Below are positions 7,275-14,206 of a stretch of 15,705 nt of DNA, piece by piece. Within the stretch, counting starts at the first letter, position 1. Each line of letters opens with the position of its first letter. A program made the translations under genes and the position numbers. Where the stretch lies: contig CAAELJ010000164.1 in the NCBI GenBank assembly GCA_900756725.1, positions 1 to 15,705 on the forward strand. Reading direction: 5' to 3'. Under the pieces are notes generated by a model, which made no database searches, was not told the origin of the DNA, and saw only the letters and a program-made list of their open reading frames with translations. This DNA comes from an uncultured Collinsella sp. (GTDB taxonomy: Bacteria > Actinomycetota > Coriobacteriia > Coriobacteriales > Coriobacteriaceae).

Positions 7275-8087
7275 CTACATCACGTTTCCGCCAGCCCGCA
7301 TCGCCGTCCCCGTGCGGGTCCGCACAATACGAGAAACCGTACTTTTGCCAATCCCGGTATAGTGCTCAATCTGACGCACCGTAAATCCGGCATCGCGCAA
7401 TCCAACGATAACGGCATCGCGCCGCGCCGGCGGTGCGGCTTTAACCCCGTGGAGCGGAGCCCCGAGGCTCTTCGCCAACCTGTCGGCAAAGGCGTGGCGT
7501 TCCCACTCCGTCTCTTTCATATCGCACAGCACTGGTTCGCCGCCGTCGGGCATCGCTAGCGAATAGGCAATAAAGCCCTCGGCAGAACCAAAAAGTTCAA
7601 GTACACAAGAAGGATCGGAAAATCCCCTCGTGACATCGGCCGCATCGCTGTCGTAAGCGCGCAGATGCTCCGCAAAGCTGCTCCAGGGATAACGCTCGAT
7701 TAGGCTAATGCCCTCCTCCTGCGGATCGGCGTGTACGGAGCGAATAGCCTCCATCACCTGCCAGTCGGTATCGAGCGAGCGGCGCTCAAAACGCTCACGA
7801 AATAGGCAGCCCGCGCGCCCAGCGCGCTTATTGAACCGACGAGCATACGTCAACAGCAGCCGCTGCATAGCAGCGCTCATTTCGTCCTCGTAATCCAAAA
7901 GCACCAGATCCACGTAGTCGCTCATGAGACACCAGGCCACAATCGTCACCTGGGCATCGCGGCAGCAGTCGCGCATCAGTTCCAAAAACTCCCACCGGTC
8001 CTCGTCGCTCTCAAAGATCAACTGCCCGCCCATACCGCGGGCACAAACATGGTAAAAACCGGTGATCGTTTTCCAAACGCGCTGCAT
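7275..8087 (-). CDS. REP-associated tyrosine transposase-like protein (Y1_Tnp family), HUH histidines replaced
   Basis: 270 aa. Residues about 8-145 follow the IS200-like Y1 transposase fold (PF01797): FYHVCARGMGGQLIF near the start, a D-E-D-R-W-E-F segment, TYARRFNKR with the candidate nucleophile Y81, the GCLFRERFE segment at 93-101, and RYPWSSF at 132-138, a hallmark of RAYT proteins. The segment that should read (M)xNHVHLL reads M55-S-D-Y58-V-D60-L, so both metal-binding histidines of the HUH motif are absent and single-strand nuclease activity is doubtful. Residues about 222-258 form a C-terminal helix-turn-helix (VGLRDAGFTVRQIEHYTGIGK region) seen in Gram-positive members. AAGGGAG precedes the ATG by about 5 nt. 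No insertion-sequence ends are visible; a domesticated single-copy gene is likely. Confidence 0.85.
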   Translation of the reverse strand: MQRVWKTITGFYHVCARGMGGQLIFESDEDRWEFLELMRDCCRDAQVTIVAWCLMSDYVDLVLLDYEDEMSAAMQRLLLTYARRFNKRAGRAGCLFRERFERRSLDTDWQVMEAIRSVHADPQEEGISLIERYPWSSFAEHLRAYDSDAADVTRGFSDPSCVLELFGSAEGFIAYSLAMPDGGEPVLCDMKETEWERHAFADRLAKSLGAPLHGVKAAPPARRDAVIVGLRDAGFTVRQIEHYTGIGKSTVSRIVRTRTGTAMRAGGNVM

Positions 8088-8490
8088 GGCGCTCCCTTCG
8101 CCGGGATCTGCTTACCATCCAATACATCACGATTGAAACGTGCCATCAAAACATTCACGCAAAATGGCACCCGTCGACGGTAAAAGGCGGCAATCCGATG
8201 GCGAACGGCAATATAGCCACAGGTCAGGCAACGCTGTCTTGCCAAAAGCTAATCAAAACCTTGATAAAAACTGACACCCTACAAAATGTCGCTTGACCGC
8301 AAATAGTCTGGTTAAATCGTTTCAATTGAAAGTTCCGCGCTTCTCGCTACGAAAACTCAGCCGTTCGCCGAATATTCCGTGCATTTCGCGGTATTATAGG
8401 GGCTGCATGTCATGTCCCTTTCGAAGGGTCGCCCGGCAATCGCCAGCCACGACCCCCAGACGGGACGCCAACACGATAGAGAGGAGAGGC
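8088..8490. promoter_or_regulatory. Divergent intergenic region with palindrome and candidate promoter for the NifU-like/GGGtGRT operon
   Basis: About 400 bp without a gene. It holds a perfect 12-bp palindrome TTTCAATTGAAA at 8320-8331, a smaller one GAATATTC at 8370-8377, and a -10-like TATTAT at 8392-8397 that lacks a clear -35, which would suit a regulated promoter. An alternative -35/-10 is TTGAAA (8326-8331) with TACGAA (8348-8353, 16-bp spacer). An in-frame open stretch from 8293 runs into the downstream gene but its sequence is not protein-like and lacks a ribosome binding site. Confidence 0.35.
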
Positions 8491-9225
8491 ATGCAGTACT
8501 CACAGGAAGTGGAGAACATGTGCCCCGTTGCCAAGGGTGCATACCACGGCCCCGCACCCATCCCCGAGGAGGGCAAGTGGGTCCAGGCTAAGGAGATTTC
8601 CGACATCTCCGGTCTTACGCACGGTGTGGGTTGGTGCGCACCTCAGCAGGGCGCCTGCAAGCTCACGCTGAACGTCAAGGACGGCATCATCGAGGAGGCC
8701 CTCGTTGAGACCATCGGCTGCTCGGGCATGACCCACTCTGCCGCCATGGCTTCCGAGATCCTTCCCGGCAAGACCATCCTCGAGGCCCTCAACACCGACC
8801 TCGTCTGCGACGCCATCAACGTCGCTATGCGCGAGATCTTCCTGCAGATCGTTTACGGCCGCAGCCAGACCGCGTTCTCCGAGGGCGGCCTGCCCGTGGG
8901 CGCCTCCCTCGACGACCTCGGCAAGGGTCTTCGCTCCCAGGTCGGTACCATGTTCGGCACCAAGGCCAAGGGCGCTCGTTACCTCGAGCTCGCTCAGGGC
9001 TACGTCACCCGCATGGCTCTCAACGACAAGAACGAGATCATCGCGTTCGAGTTCCTGAACCTCGGTAAGTTCACCGACGCCGTCAAGGCCGGCAAGACCC
9101 CCGAGGAGGCCATCGCTGGCGCTATGGGCCACTATGGTCAGTGGGAGAACGCTGCCAAGTACATCGACCCGCGCACCGACGAGGAGACTCACTCCGTCGC
9201 CAGCGTGTTCCCGGTTCACGAGTAG
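8491..9225 (+). CDS. NifU/IscU-like Fe-S scaffold-family protein paired with GGGtGRT protein
   Basis: 244 aa. Residues about 45-125 carry an IscU/NifU-N-like core (PF01592): ACKLTLNVKDGIIEEALVET, then G76-C77-SGMTHSAAMASEIL, aligning with the middle of SufU. The first canonical ligand block CGD is replaced by QQGAC, with cysteines at C49 and C56; others are C11, C77 and C106. Residues about 160-244 form an extra C-terminal region not found in SufU/IscU. The ATG at 8491 follows GAGAGGAGAGGC, an excellent ribosome binding site. Codon use is strongly biased (GCT, CGT, GGT, CTC, AAC), suggesting high expression. It sits 18 bp upstream of the GGGtGRT gene. Family membership is secure; a role in binding or delivering an Fe-S or other metal cluster is inferred. 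Confidence 0.85.
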   Translation: MQYSQEVENMCPVAKGAYHGPAPIPEEGKWVQAKEISDISGLTHGVGWCAPQQGACKLTLNVKDGIIEEALVETIGCSGMTHSAAMASEILPGKTILEALNTDLVCDAINVAMREIFLQIVYGRSQTAFSEGGLPVGASLDDLGKGLRSQVGTMFGTKAKGARYLELAQGYVTRMALNDKNEIIAFEFLNLGKFTDAVKAGKTPEEAIAGAMGHYGQWENAAKYIDPRTDEETHSVASVFPVHE

Positions 9226-9243
9226 AAAGGGAGGGAAATAACT

Positions 9244-10248
9244 ATGACTGTTACGTTCGAAGGTTACGAGCGCCGCGCTGACAAGATCAACAAGTGCCTC
9301 GCCGACAACGGCATCGCCTCCCTCGAGGAAGCTCTGCAGATCTGCACCGACAAGGGCTTCAACCCGCGTGAGATCGTCAACAACACCCAGTCCATCGCCT
9401 TCCAGAACGCTGAGTGGGCCTACACCCTCGGCTGCGCTCTCGCTGTCAAGCGTGAGGCCAAGACCGCTTCTGAGGCTGCCGCCATCATCGGCGAGGGCAT
9501 CCAGGCCTTCACCGTTCCCGGCTCCGTCGCCGAGGACCGCAAGGTCGGTCTGGGCCACGGTAACCTGGGCGCCATGCTGCTCTCCGACGACACCGAGTGC
9601 TTCGCCTTCCTGGCTGGCCACGAGTCCTTCGCTGCCGCTGAGGGCGCTATCGGCCTGGCTCTGAACGCCAACAAGGCTCGTAAGAAGCCGCTGCGCGTTA
9701 TCCTCAACGGTCTGGGCAAGGACGCTGCTCAGATCATCGCACGCATCAACGGCTTCACTTACGTGAAGACCCAGTTCGACTACTACACGGGCGAGCTCAA
9801 GGTCGTCGAGACCATCCCCTACTCCGATGGTCCCCGCGCTGCCGTTAACTGCTACGGCTCCGACGACGTCCGCGAGGGCGTTGCTATCATGTGGCACGAG
9901 AACGTCGATATCTCGATCACCGGTAACTCCACCAACCCCACGCGCTTCCAGCACCCCGTCGCTGGCACCTACAAGAAGGAGCGCATCGAGGCTGGCAAGA
10001 AGTACTTCTCCGTCGCCTCTGGTGGCGGCACTGGCCGTACCCTGCACCCGGACAACATGGGCGCCGGCCCTGCCTCTTACGGCATGACCGACACCATGGG
10101 CCGTATGCACTCCGACGCCCAGTTCGCCGGTTCTTCCTCCGTGCCTGCGCACGTCGACATGATGGGTCTCATCGGCATGGGCAACAACCCCATGGTCGGT
10201 GCCACCGTCGCCTGCGCTGTCGCCGTCGAGGAGGCCCTCAAGGCCTAA
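9244..10248 (+). CDS. GGGtGRT protein (PF14057-type), function unknown
   Basis: 334 aa with the name-giving GGGTGRT at 260-266 in a conserved SVASGGGTGRTLHPDNMGAG stretch. Other strongly patterned segments are GHGNLGAMLL (104-113), LAGHESFAAAEGAIG (123-137), NSTNPTRFQHPV (228-239) and a small-residue-rich C-terminus. Histidines H105, H126, H237 and H268 and cysteines C64, C119, C203 and C324 are candidate ligands or catalytic residues. No signal peptide or membrane segment; probably cytosolic. AAAGGGAGGG precedes the ATG. It forms an operon with the NifU-like gene and ends at a terminator, so the pair is a self-contained unit. Codon bias again points to strong expression. The family is recognised from the motif; no biochemical role is known to me. 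Confidence 0.88.
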   Translation: MTVTFEGYERRADKINKCLADNGIASLEEALQICTDKGFNPREIVNNTQSIAFQNAEWAYTLGCALAVKREAKTASEAAAIIGEGIQAFTVPGSVAEDRKVGLGHGNLGAMLLSDDTECFAFLAGHESFAAAEGAIGLALNANKARKKPLRVILNGLGKDAAQIIARINGFTYVKTQFDYYTGELKVVETIPYSDGPRAAVNCYGSDDVREGVAIMWHENVDISITGNSTNPTRFQHPVAGTYKKERIEAGKKYFSVASGGGTGRTLHPDNMGAGPASYGMTDTMGRMHSDAQFAGSSSVPAHVDMMGLIGMGNNPMVGATVACAVAVEEALKA

Positions 10249-10282
10249 TCGCGCCCGCGCGATGCTCATATAGTTGAGCTTT

Positions 10283-10317
10283 AGAGCCGCTACCCACCCG
10301 GGTGGCGGCTCTTTTTT
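10283..10317 (+). terminator. Rho-independent terminator after the GGGtGRT gene
   Basis: Stem GAGCCGCTACCC (10284-10295) pairs with GGGTGGCGGCTC (10300-10311) with one G-U pair, 4-nt loop, then six T (10312-10317). Confidence 0.9.
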
Positions 10318-10499
10318 GTCGCCACAAAGCGTTCAGGATGCGATATATCAGTTCTGATGGAACGTAAGGCATGATGAGAAGGAGCCGCCAAGCGCCCCTA
10401 ACGTCCACGTGCCATATTTGCCCTTTGCCGATTTATCCAATCTTTGCGATACCTTTGCCGATCACCCATGCGACAATGCGCAAACGAGAAAGGAATGCC
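10318..10499 (+). promoter_or_regulatory. Leader of the FAD oxidoreductase gene with CTTTGC(C)GAT direct repeats
   Basis: CTTTGCCGAT occurs at 10423-10432 and again exactly 30 bp later at 10453-10462, with a one-base-shorter version CTTTGCGAT at 10442-10450. Such iterated sites suggest a regulator binding site or overlapping promoter elements. No convincing -35/-10 pair was found. The open frame extending up to 10371 is not protein-like. Confidence 0.3.
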
Positions 10500-12059
10500 A
10501 TGGAATCAACTGATGTACTGGTAATCGGATCGGGCATCGCGGGCCTTTGCGCCGCCATAAAAGCAGCAAGCACGGGCGCGACCGTTGCCATCGCAAGCGC
10601 CGGCATGACCATGAGCGGATCGAGCTTCTTCCCGGGCACCTGGGGCCTCGGCCTTATTGGGCCCGTCGACGAAGACGACGAACAGGACCTTATCGACACC
10701 ATCCAGGCCGTCGGCGGCGGCGTTGCCGACCCCGAACTCGTCCAGACGTTCGTCCACGGCATTCCCCAGGCAATTGCATGGCTCGAGCAGGATCTGGGCG
10801 TTGAGCTTTCGCATCCGCAAAGCGCCGAGAGCGCCCAGCAAAAGCAATTTATCCCCTGCTTTGACCATAAGACGCGCAATTGGCGCGGCCTCACCCGAAA
10901 GCCCCTAGAAGACGCGTGCACGGCCCAGATCGAGTCGCTCGGCATTCGCCTGCTCCCCCGCCACGAGCTTATCGACCTTCTTGAGGATACAAGCGGAAAG
11001 ATTGTCGGCGCCGTGCTCTACGACCGGACCGATGAGCACATCATGACCTTTGCAGCAAAGGCCACTGTTATCGCCGCAGGCGGCACAGGCGGCCTGTTCG
11101 AGCGCAGCCTTACGTCGGCTGATGTGCTCAGCTCCTCGCAGGCCATCGCACTGGCGCACGGCGCATCGCTTACTAATATTGAGTTCATGCAGATGATGCC
11201 CGGCTTTATTGAGCCCAGGCGCAACTTGGTCTTTAACGAGAAAACCTGGCGCTACGTACATGTCGATCAACCGGTCGATATTGCCGACGAAAAGCTGCAC
11301 GATCTGCTTGAACAGCGCTCCGGATATGGCCCCTTCACTTCGCGCTTGGCTTCTCGCGCCATCGATCTTGCCATCGATCAAGCAGGTGCCGAAGGCTTAG
11401 CGCTCCACTACGACTTCCCGCGAGAGAATGTCCCCGAGTTCGTGCAGACATTTGCCACTTGGCTACAAGACGAGCATGGTATCGCTCCGAGCGACGAGAT
11501 GCGTGTGGCGATGTATGCCCACGCGGCCAACGGCGGCATCAAGATCGACAGGACCGCGTACACGGGCGTTGAGGGCCTCTACGCCTGTGGCGAGGCAACA
11601 GGCGGCATGCACGGCGCCGACCGCATCGGAGGGTTGTCGAGCGCCAATGGCATCGTATTCGGGCGCATTGCGGGCGCATCAGCGGCTCGAGCAGCACTGG
11701 ACACTCCCGAGGCTGACGCACCGGTGGATGTCGCCCTCCCCGAGCATGGCATCGCTACAGCAGTCGCCGAGCGCCTAACCCGCTGCCTCAAGCACACAAT
11801 GAGCGCCTACTGCATGATCAACAGAACCGATGCGGGTCTATCTGAGGCGCTTCAAGAGCTTGAAAGCCTACAAGATGAGGCGATGTCGCTGCATAAGCTA
11901 CACGCCAATGACAGCGAAATCGCAGCCTTCGCCCGCCTACAGTCGCAAATTCAGCTGGCACAGGAAATGGTCAAAGCCATGCGCAGGCGAACCGAAAGTC
12001 TCGGATCCCACTATCGAGCGGACTTGGCTGGACACCTATCTAAAGCAAAACACAACTAA
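10500..12059 (+). CDS. FAD-dependent oxidoreductase of the fumarate reductase/L-aspartate oxidase flavoprotein superfamily
   Basis: 519 aa. The N-terminus has the FAD-binding Rossmann motif GSGIAG at 10-15. A second FAD contact region, AAGGTGGLFE, and the C-terminal flavin motif GEATGGMHGADRIGGLSSANGIVFG (H371, R375) are typical of FrdA/SdhA/NadB flavoproteins. The C-terminal helical part ends with MRRRTESLGSHYRAD, like the family's RxESRGxHxRxD. The usual HPT substrate motif is replaced by MQMMPGFIEP, so the substrate is not obvious. AGAAAGGA precedes the ATG at 10500; upstream in-frame ATGs were rejected. No nadA/nadC or frdBC partner is adjacent, so neither NadB nor fumarate reductase can be claimed. 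The gene stands alone between two terminators/scars. Confidence 0.85.
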   Translation: MESTDVLVIGSGIAGLCAAIKAASTGATVAIASAGMTMSGSSFFPGTWGLGLIGPVDEDDEQDLIDTIQAVGGGVADPELVQTFVHGIPQAIAWLEQDLGVELSHPQSAESAQQKQFIPCFDHKTRNWRGLTRKPLEDACTAQIESLGIRLLPRHELIDLLEDTSGKIVGAVLYDRTDEHIMTFAAKATVIAAGGTGGLFERSLTSADVLSSSQAIALAHGASLTNIEFMQMMPGFIEPRRNLVFNEKTWRYVHVDQPVDIADEKLHDLLEQRSGYGPFTSRLASRAIDLAIDQAGAEGLALHYDFPRENVPEFVQTFATWLQDEHGIAPSDEMRVAMYAHAANGGIKIDRTAYTGVEGLYACGEATGGMHGADRIGGLSSANGIVFGRIAGASAARAALDTPEADAPVDVALPEHGIATAVAERLTRCLKHTMSAYCMINRTDAGLSEALQELESLQDEAMSLHKLHANDSEIAAFARLQSQIQLAQEMVKAMRRRTESLGSHYRADLAGHLSKAKHN

Positions 12060-12325
12060 TCGATATCCATGGGTCCCGTGAGCTCAAAGTGGCATGGGCT
12101 CATGTCTCGTGCGAATCAAACAAAACCCCAGTTGATTCCCATTTTCGTGACACCACGAAAATGGTAACTGCCGGTGTCGCCGCTCGCGCGGTTAAAGACT
12201 ACAAACTTACGCGCTATGCATGCTATTTAATCGCCCAAAACGGAGACCCAAACAAGCCAGAAATCGCGCTCGCCCAGGCGTACTTCGCGGTGCAGACACG
12301 CCGGTTTTGCCGATCCACAGAGTAG
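12060..12325 (+). pseudogene. Fragment of a DinD/BRO-family (DNA damage-inducible protein D-like) gene
   Basis: In the frame running from just after the upstream stop codon, the translation contains DSHFRDTTKMV, then VKDYKLTRYACYLIAQNGDP and KPEIALAQAYFAVQTRR, which matches the central region of DinD/Bro-N-type proteins (HFxDxxKMV, LSRYACYLIAQNGDPxK, AQxYFAxQTR). The N-terminal start region and the entire C-terminal half are missing; after QTRR the reading frame runs out at 12325. There is no ribosome binding site. It is best read as a remnant left by deletion or by insertion and excision of mobile DNA beside the tRNA genes. Confidence 0.72.
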
Positions 12326-12381
12326 ACTCAATCTGTGAAAGCGGCTGTGCCCTTACAGGTTCGATCTCATGCACGCTTAAC

Positions 12382-12414
12382 AAAAAAAGACGGCCAACCG
12401 AAGTTGACCGTCTT
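12382..12414 (-). terminator. Rho-independent terminator of the tRNA operon
   Basis: On the minus strand AAGACGGTCAAC, a TTCG tetraloop and GTTGGCCGTCTT (one G-U pair) are followed by a run of T (12388-12382). It lies 10 bp beyond the last tRNA-Lys. Confidence 0.9.
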
Positions 12415-12423
12415 AACATGCTT

Positions 12424-12499
12424 TGGTGGGCCGTCAGGGGTTCGAACCCTGGACCTTGGGATTAAGAGTCCCCTGCTCTACCAACTGAGCTAACGACCC
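12424..12499 (-). tRNA. tRNA-Lys (anticodon CTT), copy 2 in transcription order
   Basis: 76 nt including an encoded 3' CCA. Acceptor GGGTCGT/ACGGCCC, D arm GCTC...GAGC, anticodon loop CTCTTAA (CTT, lysine AAG codon), T arm CAGGG-TTCGAAC-CCCTG, discriminator A. The top pair of the anticodon stem (27-43) is a G-A mismatch. Differs from the neighbouring copy at one base in the T loop. Confidence 0.96.
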
Positions 12500-12503
12500 A
12501 AAG

Positions 12504-12529
12504 CTAAAGTCCGTCATGGCGGACTTTAG
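12504..12529. repeat. Perfect 10-bp inverted repeat between the two tRNA-Lys genes
   Basis: CTAAAGTCCG (12504-12513), 6-nt loop, CGGACTTTAG (12520-12529). No T-tract follows on either strand, so it is not a standard terminator. It could be a processing hairpin in the tRNA precursor. Confidence 0.75.
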
Positions 12530-12542
12530 AGGAGATATCGTG

Positions 12543-12618
12543 TGGTGGGCCGTCAGGGGGTCGAACCCTGGACCTTGGGATTAAGAGTCCCCTGCTCTAC
12601 CAACTGAGCTAACGACCC
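12543..12618 (-). tRNA. tRNA-Lys (anticodon CTT), copy 1 in transcription order
   Basis: 76 nt with encoded CCA; same arms as the downstream copy, anticodon CTT. The T loop reads TTCGACC instead of TTCGAAC (position 59 A to C). Flanked by GATATC on both sides (12534-12539 and 12619-12624). Confidence 0.95.
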
Positions 12619-12640
12619 GATATCAACAGGAAGCAAGAAC

Positions 12641-12717
12641 TGGGGTGGGTAAAGGGACTCGAACCCTCGACCTACGGGACCACAACCCGTCGCTCTAGCC
12701 AACTGAGCTACACCCAC
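12641..12717 (-). tRNA. tRNA-His (anticodon GTG)
   Basis: 77 nt with encoded CCA. Acceptor GTGGGTG/TACCCAC, anticodon stem-loop ACGGG-TTGTGGT-CCCGT (GTG), T arm GAGGG-TTCGAGT-CCCTT. The genome supplies G at position -1 (12718) opposite C73, the identity element recognised by histidyl-tRNA synthetase. First gene of the minus-strand tRNA cluster. Confidence 0.96.
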
Positions 12718-12744
12718 CGTGTCCTGTGCGCTTCGCGCTCGACT

Positions 12745-12773
12745 ATTATTGCAAGGAACGCCACGCGATGCAA
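12745..12773 (-). promoter_or_regulatory. Promoter of the tRNA-His-Lys-Lys cluster
   Basis: On the minus strand TTGCAT (12773-12768), exactly 17 bp, then AATAAT (12750-12745), about 27 bp before tRNA-His. An A/T-rich stretch just upstream (12780-12806), containing an inverted repeat TTTTCAA/TTGAAAA (12781-12799), could act as an UP element. Confidence 0.6.
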
Positions 12774-12883
12774 GCCCCAATTTTCAAGAATTTTGAAAAG
12801 AGTTTTTCGAGCGCGTTTCGAGCAATTCCCACCGGTTTCATAGGAGTAAACTTGCCCCACTGCAAATGCTCGAAAGGACCAGC

Positions 12884-14065
12884 ATGAAAGAACTCTCCAA
12901 CCGCACGGCAACATTTACCGATTCGGTCATCCGCCGCATGACGCGCATCTCCAATAGGTATGGCGCCGTCAACCTGTCGCAGGGCTTCCCCGACTTCGAT
13001 CCTCCGGCGCAGCTGCTCGAGAGCCTCAGCACCATCGCGACCGACCCCAAGCCGCTCTATCACCAGTACTCCATCACTTGGGGCTCTCAGGCCATGCGCG
13101 AGGCGCTCGCGGCCAAGCAGGAGCACTTTATGGGCATGCCGGTGAACCCCAACGAGAACATCGTAGTCACATGCGGCTCCACCGAGGCCATGATGGCCGC
13201 CATGATGACGGTTACGAACCCCGGAGACAAGGTCGTCATCTTCTCGCCGTTCTACGAGAACTACGGCGCCGACACGATTCTCTCGGGCGCTGAGCCCATC
13301 TATGTGCCGCTCAACCCGCCCACGTTCGACTTCGATCGCGAGGTCCTCGAGGCAGCCTTCCGCGACAACGACCCCAAGGCAATCGTCCTGTGCAACCCGT
13401 CCAACCCTTGCGGCAAGGTCTTTACGCGCGAGGAGCTCACCTTTATCGCCGACCTCTGCAAAAAGTACGACGCCTACTGCATCACCGACGAGGTATACGA
13501 GCATATCGTCTACGCGCCCCACGAGCACGTCTATATGGCCACGCTGCCCGGCATGTTCGAGCGAACCATCAGCTGCAGCTCGCTGTCCAAAACGTACTCC
13601 ATCACCGGCTGGCGTCTGGGCTACACCATCGCCCCGGCGCAGATCACCGAGCGCATCAAGAAGGTCCACGACTTCCTCACCGTGGGTGCCGCCGCTCCCC
13701 TACAGGAAGCCGTCGTCACCGCACTCAACTTCGACGACAGCTATTACCAGGAGGTCCTCGACCTCTATACCGCCAAACGCGACCTGTTCTGCCAGGGACT
13801 CGACAGCATCGGTCTTGAGCATAACGTGCCGCAGGGCGCCTACTACGTCATGATGGACATCTCTGAGTTTGGCTATGACAGCGACCTCGAATTCTGCGAG
13901 GACCTCGCGTCTAAGGTGGGCGTGGGTGCCGTGCCCGGCTCGAGCTTCTTCCGCGAGCCCGTCAACCATCTGATTCGTTTCCACTTTGCCAAGCGAGACG
14001 AGACGCTCAACGCGGCGCTGGAGAACCTCAAGTCGCTACGTGATAAAATCAAGCCGCGCGGGTAA
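12884..14065 (+). CDS. PLP-dependent class I/II aminotransferase
   Basis: 393 aa, usual length for fold-type I aminotransferases (PF00155). K236 in SSLSKTYSITGWRLG is the PLP lysine; N174 in NPSNPCGK, D202 and Y205 in ITDEVYEH contact the cofactor, and R365 in NHLIRFHF should bind the substrate carboxylate. The opening YGAVNLSQGFPDFDPP and the HQYSITWGSQ segment resemble the methionine/kynurenine/aspartate aminotransferase group, so an amino acid:2-oxoglutarate transfer is likely but the substrate cannot be named. An AAGGA ribosome binding site supports the ATG at 12884; an ATG six codons upstream (12866) is in frame but poorly placed. Single-gene unit closed by a terminator. Confidence 0.93.
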   Translation: MKELSNRTATFTDSVIRRMTRISNRYGAVNLSQGFPDFDPPAQLLESLSTIATDPKPLYHQYSITWGSQAMREALAAKQEHFMGMPVNPNENIVVTCGSTEAMMAAMMTVTNPGDKVVIFSPFYENYGADTILSGAEPIYVPLNPPTFDFDREVLEAAFRDNDPKAIVLCNPSNPCGKVFTREELTFIADLCKKYDAYCITDEVYEHIVYAPHEHVYMATLPGMFERTISCSSLSKTYSITGWRLGYTIAPAQITERIKKVHDFLTVGAAAPLQEAVVTALNFDDSYYQEVLDLYTAKRDLFCQGLDSIGLEHNVPQGAYYVMMDISEFGYDSDLEFCEDLASKVGVGAVPGSSFFREPVNHLIRFHFAKRDETLNAALENLKSLRDKIKPRG

Positions 14066-14090
14066 GGACGGCCCGGCAACTAAACTAACC

Positions 14091-14133
14091 AAAGGCGCCT
14101 CGCACCGCCCGCCGCGTTGCGAGGCGCCTTTTT
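14091..14133 (+). terminator. Rho-independent terminator after the aminotransferase gene
   Basis: AAAGGCGCCTCGCA (14091-14104) pairs with TGCGAGGCGCCTTT (14118-14131), 13-nt loop, T-run 14129-14133. Confidence 0.92.
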
Positions 14134-14162
14134 ATAGCGCTTTCTTAAATGGTTTAGAGCCC

Positions 14163-14168
14163 TATACT
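14163..14168 (+). promoter_or_regulatory. Candidate -10 of the ROK kinase promoter
   Basis: TATACT matches the -10 consensus at 5 of 6 positions and lies 38 bp before the kinase ATG; the -35 at the right distance is poor. Confidence 0.3.
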
Positions 14169-14206
14169 TTAGTCATGGAGCAACTCGTCCCAGAGAGAGG
14201 AATACT

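Noticed and set aside
8293..8490. N-terminal extension of the NifU-like protein to 8293
   Set aside because: The added residues are Arg/Ser/Pro-rich and not family-like; the ATG at 8491 has a near-ideal ribosome binding site.
8500..10269. 589-codon open frame on the minus strand opposite the NifU-like/GGGtGRT genes
   Set aside because: Mirror of GC-rich, codon-biased genes; composition is Val/Gly/Ala/Asp/Leu-rich with no domain, while the plus-strand proteins have clear families and ribosome binding sites.
10500..12059. Assignment as NadB (L-aspartate oxidase)
   Set aside because: The HGADRIGG motif fits the superfamily, but the NadB-type SLLE segment is absent and nadA/nadC are not adjacent.
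12335..12380. T-arm-like string (AGGTTCGATCTC) as a tRNA or attachment-site fragment
   Set aside because: Only the generic TTCGA core resembles a tRNA; no acceptor or anticodon arm, and no identity to the neighbouring tRNA 3' ends.
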